The translations under genes and the position numbers were made by a program. The notes beneath the pieces were generated by a model that searched no databases, had not been told where the DNA came from, and worked only from the letters and a program-made list of their open reading frames with translations. A stretch of 7,338 bases of DNA, from assembly GCA_949511625.1 (NCBI GenBank), contig CATFEX010000020.1:1-7338 (forward strand), given 5' to 3'. Position 1 is the first letter of the stretch; each line of letters begins with the position of its first letter. Below are positions 1-6,336 of the stretch, one piece after another. The stretch is from UBA11891 sp003533785 (GTDB taxonomy: Bacteria; Bacteroidota; Bacteroidia; Flavobacteriales; Flavobacteriaceae).

Positions 1-869
1 TCAACTTGGGGAAGTTCGATTACTACTTGACGAAATTCGGTTCGTTCGACATTTGAATTTTCCCAGAGATTGGGAATATCATCAGCCGAAAGTCCCGCGG
101 GAATAGACTCGCTAGGATAAAGGCTTAATCCCAATTTGGGGGCCCCAGAATCTTGATTGGGAAAGACTTGAAATGCATACTTAAACTCAAAAATGAGATT
201 TTTGCGTATGCCTCCGAAGCCTGTAAACGGTTTTTTGATTCTTGCAATTTCTCGATTCGTATAGAAAGCAACCAAGCTCTCCATGCACAATGAAAATGTA
301 TCTGCCTCGGTGGAAACCCAACCTACAGCACCACTGGATTCCCAGGCCTCCCAATCTTCTCGGTTGTCTTCATAAACGATTTCAACATAATCATTAAATA
401 GACGCGTATCAACAAAACGGCTATTAGAAGCACCGTGAAGCACATCGTATTTCCCAAAAGTCCTGTAGGGAACGGTCATACTATAAGGAACTGCACTTTT
501 GATCCCTCCAAATACACTTTGCTCCTCTTTACTGCTTTCGATGTACTGTGTTGTGCTGACTGTGTAAGTTGTATTGGCTGTTTGAAGAAATGGTTCGGCT
601 CCCTGAAAAACCCAAACAAGACTATCAAAATTTTGAGTTTTTGTGATATAAGTAACCTCTAGCGTGTCTCTATCATCAAAAAGATTTTGAGAAAAAGACA
701 CTCTGTTTTCTGATGAAACAAAATCGATAGTTATTCCTCCTGAGTTTCCGTCCGTATAATTTGTCTTAGCGATAATTGATGAAGTTCCCGATTCTGTATC
801 TTGAACCAGAGTGGTTTTTGAACAGGCGGTCACCATAAGGACTCCCAATAATATAGTTAACTTATTCAT
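1..869 (-). CDS. Lipoprotein with PKD-like domain, partial (C-terminus beyond left edge)
   Basis: An open frame reads from an ATG at 869 to the window edge without a stop, giving 289 residues. The N-terminus is a lipoprotein signal peptide: a short charged start, a hydrophobic stretch, then the lipobox VTAC with Cys16 as the lipidated residue. Residues after the Cys (SKTTL) do not resemble the acidic surface-export signal known in Capnocytophaga, so periplasmic facing is possible. Residues about 65-150 look like a diverged PKD/Ig-like sandwich: LVWVFQGAEP resembles the W.F.GG.P strand and FGKYDVLHGASNS the G.YDV.L...N strand. Residues 160-289 are rich in aromatic residues and beta-prone, and I do not recognise that domain. 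PKD lipoproteins of this kind occur in flavobacterial polysaccharide utilisation loci, often beside GH16 and GH3 enzymes, so glycan binding is an inference from family and context only. ATG 869 is preferred because the next Met (residue 12) would destroy the signal peptide. The gene has its own promoter-like box directly upstream. Confidence 0.8.
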   Translation of the reverse strand, partial: MNKLTILLGVLMVTACSKTTLVQDTESGTSSIIAKTNYTDGNSGGITIDFVSSENRVSFSQNLFDDRDTLEVTYITKTQNFDSLVWVFQGAEPFLQTANTTYTVSTTQYIESSKEEQSVFGGIKSAVPYSMTVPYRTFGKYDVLHGASNSRFVDTRLFNDYVEIVYEDNREDWEAWESSGAVGWVSTEADTFSLCMESLVAFYTNREIARIKKPFTGFGGIRKNLIFEFKYAFQVFPNQDSGAPKLGLSLYPSESIPAGLSADDIPNLWENSNVERTEFRQVVIELPQV

Positions 870-879
870 TGGCTTATTG

Positions 880-887
880 CAAAAGTA
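880..887 (-). promoter_or_regulatory. Candidate Bacteroidota -7 box for the left-edge lipoprotein
   Basis: On the minus strand this reads TACTTTTG, a full match to the Bacteroidota -7 consensus TAnnTTTG. No convincing -33 TTG/TTTG element is seen 17-21 bases upstream. If used, transcription would start around 873-876, leaving a leader of only a few bases before the ATG at 869. Assignment rests on consensus match and position alone. Confidence 0.5.
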
Positions 888-938
888 CAAAAACCCCTTA
901 GCTGTGACTTCCCCATTCCCTTTTAATTAACAATTCTG

Positions 939-945
939 TACTTTG
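939..945 (+). promoter_or_regulatory. Candidate -7-like box for the SOUL gene
   Basis: TACTTTG on the plus strand is one base short of the TAnnTTTG consensus and sits 8 bases before the ATG at 954. It mirrors the minus-strand box at 880-887: the wider words are TGTACTTTGCAA (937-948, plus) and TGTACTTTTGCAA (889-877, minus). No clear -33 element is visible. The next in-frame Met of the gene is at residue 12, which would truncate the signal peptide, so a start much further downstream is unlikely. Confidence 0.3.
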
Positions 946-953
946 CAAAGAAA

Positions 954-1538
954 ATGCGTCTCTTTTATATTTTAATTTGCCTCCCTATGGGATTGCTTTC
1001 GCAAGAATACGAAACTCAAAATTATAAGTCAATTGGAACACTAGACGGAGCCGAAGTTCGTTTCTATCCAGAGGCGATTAAAGTAAAGACAGTTGCCACT
1101 GAAGGAAACAATAGAAATTTTTCCAAACTCTTCAGTTATATTGCCAAAGGGAACGCTTCAAAGACAAAAATTGCAATGACAACACCCGTCTATATAGAAG
1201 CCACATCAAAGGGAAATCAAATGGAGTTTGTCCTTCCTTCTAAATATTTATCCCTTGAAGCTCCCCAACCCATTCGTTCAGATATAAAGGTATACAAATC
1301 GTCTGCTGGCTATTTTATTGCTCTTGAATTTGGTGGCTATAACAATGCCTTTAAAACGGCCAAATACCGCGATCAACTAGAAAAAATAATGGACAAACAC
1401 GGGATTCAAAAACGCAGCTCTTTAAAAGTTCTTGGTTATGACAGTCCCTATACCCTATTCAATAGACGCAATGAGGTACTTTATGAAGTAGCCGAAGAAA
1501 GTCTTCCGAACGCTCTTAAAAAGCCGTTCAATAACTAA
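954..1538 (+). CDS. Secreted SOUL-family heme-binding-like protein
   Basis: This 194-residue protein has a Sec-type signal peptide (residues 1-16, likely cleaved after LLS before Gln17) followed by one SOUL domain filling the rest. Recognisable family features are YKSIGTLDGAEVRFYP near residues 24-39, the F..LF.YI.KGN segment at 56-67, the hallmark KIAMTTPV at 72-79, and the C-terminal YDSPYTLFNRRNEV block at 162-174. Animal SOUL/p22HBP proteins bind heme or porphyrins. The function of bacterial exported members is largely unknown. Only one histidine (about His149) is present, so heme ligation through a conserved His is not evident. The protein should act in the periplasm. ATG 954 is the only start that keeps the signal peptide. 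It is divergent from the left-edge lipoprotein and convergent with the DUF2306 gene, whose stop codon overlaps its own TAA. The family call is firm, the ligand is not. Confidence 0.88.
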   Translation: MRLFYILICLPMGLLSQEYETQNYKSIGTLDGAEVRFYPEAIKVKTVATEGNNRNFSKLFSYIAKGNASKTKIAMTTPVYIEATSKGNQMEFVLPSKYLSLEAPQPIRSDIKVYKSSAGYFIALEFGGYNNAFKTAKYRDQLEKIMDKHGIQKRSSLKVLGYDSPYTLFNRRNEVLYEVAEESLPNALKKPFNN

Positions 1539-1918
1539 GCAAAAAACACTCTATGCAGGAAGCGCCCTGGGAATAGGGTAAATCCTCCTGCGACAAGGAG
1601 TCCTGTGAAATAAAGCAATACCATAGTGCGTTGATGGCGCTTGATGTTTCCATTTCTCACTGCAAATATGCTGACAGGAACTGTCCCCATAGTTACTACT
1701 GATAAAATGTGAATCCATCCGAAATGGTTTAAAAACTGGGGACCTACTTGGGCTTCCAAAAATAAGGAAATGAAAGAGGAAAAAAACATAAGAAACATAT
1801 ACCCTTTCCCTAGACGTTTATGAAAAGAGGTCCCTTTTGGAAAACCTAGGAGGTACGCCCCCAATAGAACACATGGGGAGATGGTCCATAGATGGGTATG
1901 CATTAAAATCTCATACAC
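1535..1918 (-). CDS. DUF2306 family small integral membrane protein
   Basis: The 127-residue protein is very hydrophobic with four likely membrane helices at about 9-26, 38-55, 68-87 and 98-116. The pattern of histidines near the helix ends fits DUF2306: HTH (7-9), the FHKRLGKGY motif with His33, NHFGWIH (65-70) and NIKRHQRTM with His95. The family's biochemical function is unknown. The start is uncertain. GTG at 1918 gives MYEILMHTHLW, which fits the family N-terminus, while the first in-frame ATG is at 1903 (residue 6). It follows the GH3 stop by 6 bases in the same reading frame, so co-transcription and translational coupling with GH3 are likely. At the 3' end its TAG overlaps the TAA of the convergent SOUL gene by three bases (1536-1537 shared within a 4-base CDS overlap). 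Confidence 0.8.
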   Translation of the reverse strand: MYEILMHTHLWTISPCVLLGAYLLGFPKGTSFHKRLGKGYMFLMFFSSFISLFLEAQVGPQFLNHFGWIHILSVVTMGTVPVSIFAVRNGNIKRHQRTMVLLYFTGLLVAGGFTLFPGRFLHRVFFA

Positions 1919-1924
1919 AATAAA

Positions 1925-4267
1925 CTATTTTACAGTAATCTCAACTTTTTCGTTCCCGATCACCAAATCAAATGTTCCAGGCTCCACCATTTTTTTCAGG
2001 TTAGTGTTGACAAAAGCCAATTCTTGTACGGGAAGAGTAAAGCTAAGGTTTTTGCTTTCACCCGCTTCTAAACTTACTTTTTGGAAACGGCGGAGGCGTC
2101 GTATGTCTGGGCTCAAACTAGCGTAATGATCCTTGGAAAACAGCAGAACCGTTTCTTTTCCACTAACCTTACCTGTATTCTTAATTTGTACTGATATAGT
2201 CAATGTATCGGAGGCATTTACCTTAGTAGCGTTGAGCTGGAGCCCCGAAGTTTCAAATGTGGTGTAGGACAAGCCAAAACCAAAATCAAAAAGATTCTTG
2301 ACTTCTCCGACATAATTATAAGCTCCTTGTGCATTGTCTTGAATTTGTGAAGGTTTGTAATTGTAGTTGGTCAATGCATTTTGATATAATGGGTAGGAAT
2401 ATGGGAGTTTTCCCGATGGGTTGACTGTTCCAGATAAGATATCTGCTAGGGCATCCCCCCCGTGGTTTCCGGGAAGATAGGTTTGAATAATCCCCGTTAC
2501 TTTATTAGCAATAGAGCTAATAAGACGAGGACGACCTTCATTCAGCACCAACACCACGGGTGTTCCTGATTGGATAATCCGCTCGGCAAACTCTAATTGC
2601 AGGGGGTGCAACGACAAATCATTTAGGTCTCCGGGTTTTTCTGTGTAGCTGTTTTCACCCAAACACAGGACAACTACGTCCACATAACGGGCCGCACGAA
2701 TGGCCTGCTCAAATTGATCTTTGTCCTGATCGTAGTATTCAAATTTGGGTTCCTGGTCGTAGTCTTCGTTGATGGGATAACTAATTCCTGGAATATATTG
2801 GACATTGCGCTTACCAAACTCATTACGAACGGCCTCATAAATCGTGTTGTATTTTGCAGCAAAAAAATCTGTTTTCTCACCTTGCCAAGAATAGGTCCAT
2901 GCTCCGTTTAGCGTTCTCATGCTGTTGGCATTGGGTCCGGTAACCAATATTTTTTGACCTTTTTTGAAAGGTAGAATCCCTTTCTTATTTTTCAATAAAG
3001 TAATTCCATCCGCAGCCGCGTTATAGGCCAGTTGTTCGTGTTTAGTACTTCCAAAATCAGGGTAATCTTCAGGACTGCTAGTTGCTTTTTTAAAGAGATT
3101 TAAATCAAATTTTAGTCGAAGGATCTTAGTTACTGCGTCGTCAATTCGTTCTTGCGACACGGCTCCTTCTTTAACCAAAGCCACAAGATTATCACAAAAT
3201 TCTTCATAATCGTAGGGAATCATTGACATATCAATTCCAGCATTAATGGCCATTTTCACTGCCTCTTTGCGTGACGCGGCCACTTTATCGCGATCGTGAA
3301 GTTTATTGATGTCTTCCCAATCTGTTAGAATAACCCCTTCAAAGCCCAGTTCCTCTCTCAAAAGAGTAGTCAATAAATATTTATTGGCGTGAACCGGTAA
3401 GGAATTAATAAGCCCTGAATTGATCATGATCGTTTTGGCACCTGACTTAATTGCTCTTTCAAAAGAAGGCAAATGAATTTCGCGAAGTTCGTGTTCGGAA
3501 ATAAAGGCGGGAGTTCGGTCTTTGCCAGTCCGGGTGATCTGGTATCCTAAGAAGTGCTTCATACATGCCGCCAAAGTATAGGGAGTACTGATGTCATTCT
3601 CGGGACCTTGATAACCTAATATCGCTTGTTGTCCCATCACAGTTGCCAAGTAGGGATCTTCTCCAAATGTTTCAAATTGTCGGGGAAATCGAGATTCCAG
3701 CCCTAGATCAAGTACGGGAGAAAAATTCCAAGGAATACTACTTGCCTTGGTGTCATAGGCCGTTATACGAGCCATTTCATAGGCGTGCTTGGGGTTCCAA
3801 GTTGCCGCCACGCTAATCTGCTGAGGAAACATGGTGGCTCCCGCTACATAGGTTGCTCCATGGATTCCATCCAAACCATAGATAATAGGAATCCCCAATC
3901 GGGTATTAGCCGCTCGGTTTTGCAATTCGTTGATTGTAGTATTCCAGACTTCTGGCGTTCGTGCTCTGTTATTGGTGGTGTTTAGAACGGACCCCACGTG
4001 GTATGTATCAATTGCTTTTGCAAGGCGTTCTTCGTCCAGTTGTAAGGGCTCAATAGAATTAAACCTATCGGGGCCTTTGGCCAGTACTGTGAGATTGATC
4101 TGTGCCATTTGACCTACTTTTTCTTCCAAGGTCATCTGGGTCAGTAATTCAGCGACTTTCTGATCCGTAGAATTCGTTTTATTCGAATCGCGGGTTGCAC
4201 AAGAGATTGCACTGAGAAGAAGAATCATCCCCACGGGAGTAATCCATTTATTCCATCTAAAATCCAT
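1925..4267 (-). CDS. GH3 family beta-glucosidase, exported lipoprotein
   Basis: This 780-residue glycoside hydrolase family 3 enzyme likely releases glucose from beta-glucan oligosaccharides or other beta-glucosides. From ATG 4267 the N-terminus is a lipoprotein signal peptide ending in LLLSAISC, so it should be anchored in the periplasm or outer membrane. The open frame extends to a TTG at 4306, which would add 13 residues before the signal peptide and is not preferred. The N-terminal TIM barrel (about 40-390) carries YGLDGIHG, the KHF substrate motif (Lys237-His238) and VILTDWEDI with the catalytic nucleophile Asp316. The GH3 C domain (about 420-650) has GENSYTEKPGD, where Glu538 or more likely Glu543 is the acid/base by analogy with ExoI-like members. 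The FGFGLSYT segment follows, and a C-terminal fibronectin III-like domain occupies roughly 680-765. Length is normal and no frameshift is seen. It lies 55 bp after kynU and 6 bp before the DUF2306 gene. The exact linkage specificity cannot be told. Confidence 0.93.
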   Translation of the reverse strand: MDFRWNKWITPVGMILLLSAISCATRDSNKTNSTDQKVAELLTQMTLEEKVGQMAQINLTVLAKGPDRFNSIEPLQLDEERLAKAIDTYHVGSVLNTTNNRARTPEVWNTTINELQNRAANTRLGIPIIYGLDGIHGATYVAGATMFPQQISVAATWNPKHAYEMARITAYDTKASSIPWNFSPVLDLGLESRFPRQFETFGEDPYLATVMGQQAILGYQGPENDISTPYTLAACMKHFLGYQITRTGKDRTPAFISEHELREIHLPSFERAIKSGAKTIMINSGLINSLPVHANKYLLTTLLREELGFEGVILTDWEDINKLHDRDKVAASRKEAVKMAINAGIDMSMIPYDYEEFCDNLVALVKEGAVSQERIDDAVTKILRLKFDLNLFKKATSSPEDYPDFGSTKHEQLAYNAAADGITLLKNKKGILPFKKGQKILVTGPNANSMRTLNGAWTYSWQGEKTDFFAAKYNTIYEAVRNEFGKRNVQYIPGISYPINEDYDQEPKFEYYDQDKDQFEQAIRAARYVDVVVLCLGENSYTEKPGDLNDLSLHPLQLEFAERIIQSGTPVVLVLNEGRPRLISSIANKVTGIIQTYLPGNHGGDALADILSGTVNPSGKLPYSYPLYQNALTNYNYKPSQIQDNAQGAYNYVGEVKNLFDFGFGLSYTTFETSGLQLNATKVNASDTLTISVQIKNTGKVSGKETVLLFSKDHYASLSPDIRRLRRFQKVSLEAGESKNLSFTLPVQELAFVNTNLKKMVEPGTFDLVIGNEKVEITVK

Positions 4268-4322
4268 AAACTCAATTTGAAGGTAAAAATAGAAAAAACA
4301 GTTCAATTAGTCCCAGACGCTT

Positions 4323-5594
4323 TTAGGTAACGTGTGGCTTTTCTAGGGTAAATTGGAGGTATTCTTTTGTAGAGAGAATGTACTCGAGTCGATCGATTAC
4401 AATAAGAAGATCTGAAAATCGAGTATAGAGCGGGGCAATTCCCAATCGAATGAATCGATCGGGTCGAAAATCTGGAATGATAGAAGGGGTCCCTTTTTGA
4501 AGCGCTTTTGTAATGCGCCAGGCTTCCGGATGAGAAATGGAAATATGAGACCCGCGCTGATCGGATTCGGGGGGACTTTCAATGGCAATACCAAGCGGCT
4601 CCAAACGAGCTGTTACCAATTCGTAAAGAAAGGTGGATTGCAATACGCTTTTGTGTCTGATTTTTGATATTCCGGCCTCTAGAGTAAGCTCCAATCCTTT
4701 TTCGAGTGCTACTAGAGAAAGAATGGAAGGAGTCCCTACTGCCATTTTTTGGATGGTGGAAGCCGGTTGATATTCTGATTCAAAATTGAAGGGGCGGGCA
4801 TGTCCAAACCAACCAGCAATGGGGTTTTCTATTTGCTTTAATATGTGAGCATCTACATACAAAAAAGCGGGAGCTCCAGGGCCCCCATTGAGGTATTTGT
4901 AGGTGCAACCGATCGCTGCTTTTGTTTCTGTCTCTTTCAGATCAATATCCAAAACACCTACGGCATGACTGAGATCCCAAATAATTAAACTATTGTTTGC
5001 GGCTGCATAGCGATTTAATTGTTTTATCGGATAAGCATAACCGCTTTGGTAGCTAACCAAACTCAAACAATAAATACCGGGATGGCTATCTATTTTAGAC
5101 TTCAATGCATTCAAATCCGCTCTAAGGGTATCCTTGTAGTTGACTCTAACTGTTGGAGCATCATATGTCTGTTTACTAATAGCATCAAGAATGTAGCTAT
5201 CCGTTGGGAAATTAAGTGAATCTGTCACCAATCGTGAAGGAAAACACTTGGTGTGAGCCAAAGCTTGTGCTATCTGAAACAACCGCACCGAAGTGGATTC
5301 TCCAACGATTAATTCTGTTGGAGTCACCCTTAGAAGCTCTGCCAATTTTTTGGATACTCTATTACTCAATCCAAACCAATGATCATTCCAAGAGCGTATA
5401 AGTTTTTGTCCCCATTGCTTTTGGATCGTTTCCTCTAGGTCTCGTGCTACGCCATGGGGCAACTTTCCCAAAGAGTTTCCATCCAAATAGATGGTTTCAG
5501 GCGGATGAATAAAACGTTCCCTGAAGGAAGCTAAAGGATCCTCGAGATCCCATTCTAAGGCCTTAGACTTCCAATCAATCATTAACGGCTTCAT
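4323..5594 (-). CDS. kynU: Kynureninase
   Basis: KynU (EC 3.7.1.3) is a cytosolic PLP enzyme that cleaves kynurenine to anthranilate plus alanine, or 3-hydroxykynurenine to 3-hydroxyanthranilate plus alanine, in tryptophan degradation and in de novo NAD synthesis of some bacteria. The 423-residue length is typical. Family motifs are all present: YLDGNSLGKLP (36-46), GEST (98-101, phosphate-binding region), NFPTD (128-132), IIWDLSHAVG with PLP-ring Asp207 and His210, TYKYLNGGPG with the Schiff-base Lys233, GWFGH (261-265) and a C-terminal FIRLGIAPLY. ATG 5594 overlaps the upstream GDSL-type gene by 20 bases. An alternative ATG at 5582 (Met5) would give an 8-base ATGATTGA overlap and fits the family N-terminus equally well. 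Either arrangement implies translational coupling. No other kynurenine-pathway gene (TDO, KMO, HAAO, formamidase) is in the window. Confidence 0.94.
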   Translation of the reverse strand: MKPLMIDWKSKALEWDLEDPLASFRERFIHPPETIYLDGNSLGKLPHGVARDLEETIQKQWGQKLIRSWNDHWFGLSNRVSKKLAELLRVTPTELIVGESTSVRLFQIAQALAHTKCFPSRLVTDSLNFPTDSYILDAISKQTYDAPTVRVNYKDTLRADLNALKSKIDSHPGIYCLSLVSYQSGYAYPIKQLNRYAAANNSLIIWDLSHAVGVLDIDLKETETKAAIGCTYKYLNGGPGAPAFLYVDAHILKQIENPIAGWFGHARPFNFESEYQPASTIQKMAVGTPSILSLVALEKGLELTLEAGISKIRHKSVLQSTFLYELVTARLEPLGIAIESPPESDQRGSHISISHPEAWRITKALQKGTPSIIPDFRPDRFIRLGIAPLYTRFSDLLIVIDRLEYILSTKEYLQFTLEKPHVT

Positions 5595-6243
5595 AAATTA
5601 TCGGTGCCATTTTTTCAACCCATTGAGTATACATTAATCCACTCGGATTCAGACCGTCTGCAACCAGTAGGGTACTGTCTTGAGCTGCCTGTCTCGAAAG
5701 TTCAGTCACGTCAATGTAGTGGATATTTGATTCTTGACTGGCTTGGATAATTTCCAAATTGAAAGCATTGATTTCATCAGCAATTAAATCTCCGTCAAAT
5801 CGATCAGCATAGGGCGTAACCCCCCAATCGGGAATCGAAATAAGAAATACTTTACTGGGGTCCCCTCCTGTCATTTTGAGACTCAATTTAATTAATATCT
5901 CTAGTTCCTCTTTAAAGTTTTCGAGACTTCTTCCCCGGTATTGGTTATTGACACCAATCATTATTGTGATCAGATCATATTCGGGGAGTGTCGGTGTTTC
6001 CAGCACACCCAACACTAGTTCATCTGTTGTCCAGCTTGTTCTTGCGATTATTTGTAAAGAATCTATGGAATATCCTCTGTTTTCAAGGTCTTCGACCAAC
6101 TGTACCGGCCAACGATCCGATTCCGCCACCCCCTCACCAATAGTATAGCTATCCCCAAGGGCTAAATAATTTTTTGGAGTTTCTACACGACTACAGCAGA
6201 ATATTAAGCCCAAAATCAATACCATTAAAGAATTCTTCATCAT
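5575..6243 (-). CDS. GDSL/SGNH-type lipoprotein with altered catalytic residues
   Basis: This 222-residue protein has an SGNH-hydrolase fold by motif. Block I is ALGDSYTIGEG with nucleophile Ser32, block II IIARTSWTTDEL, block III IMIGVNNQYRG with Asn99, and block V ADGLNPSGLMY. Family members are esterases or acetylhydrolases. Ser32 and Asn99 are kept, but the block II residue expected as Gly is Ser70 (codon AGC at 6036-6034) and the block V catalytic His is Asn199 (codon AAT at 5649-5647), so esterase activity is doubtful. The N-terminus is hydrophobic and ends in FCCS, which suggests a lipoprotein attached at Cys17 (Cys at -1 is unusual), so the protein is probably exported. There are tandem ATGs at 6243 and 6240, and either works. 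It is the first gene of the minus-strand block and overlaps kynU. The substrate is unknown. A single sequencing error could not explain both substitutions. Confidence 0.85.
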   Translation of the reverse strand: MMKNSLMVLILGLIFCCSRVETPKNYLALGDSYTIGEGVAESDRWPVQLVEDLENRGYSIDSLQIIARTSWTTDELVLGVLETPTLPEYDLITIMIGVNNQYRGRSLENFKEELEILIKLSLKMTGGDPSKVFLISIPDWGVTPYADRFDGDLIADEINAFNLEIIQASQESNIHYIDVTELSRQAAQDSTLLVADGLNPSGLMYTQWVEKMAPIIYEAVND

Positions 6244-6336
6244 CTTCTCGCTTTATTTCGCAAACTAGTCAAAAACACTTAATCTTAGTTCATCATTTTG
6301 GGTTTTAATTTATTTATTTTAGAGTAAATTTCAAGC
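6244..6336. other. Divergent intergenic region between the GDSL-type gene and galE
   Basis: This 93-bp AT-rich spacer must hold promoters for both the minus-strand block and galE. No box matches TAnnTTTG exactly. Near matches are TCATTTTG around 6292-6299 (plus), TAAATTTC at 6325-6332 (plus) and TAGTTTG on the minus strand around 6264-6270, none with a well-spaced -33 element. No hairpin or Shine-Dalgarno sequence stands out. Confidence 0.4.

Noticed and set aside
435..662. 75-residue Cys-rich plus-strand open frame
   Set aside because: It is antisense to the lipoprotein at 1-869, whose frame is continuous with a signal peptide and domain-like strands. The Cys-rich look comes from reverse-complement codons.
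1555..1591. Hairpin GCAGGA...TCCTGC with an inner CCCT/AGGG stem, followed on the minus strand by a T6 tract, as a terminator for the DUF2306 gene
   Set aside because: The stem is imperfect and lies inside coding sequence, and the T tract begins about 8 bases after the stem, so it is too weak to list as a terminator.
4268..4322. Promoter for the GH3 gene in the kynU-GH3 gap
   Set aside because: TATTTTTA deviates from TAnnTTTG at the important G, and the nearest TTG is only about 12 bases upstream, too close for a -33 element.
5575..6243. GDSL-type protein as the missing kynurenine formamidase for kynU
   Set aside because: It carries an export signal while the kynurenine pathway is cytosolic, its catalytic His is replaced, and it lacks features of KynB or alpha/beta-hydrolase formamidases.
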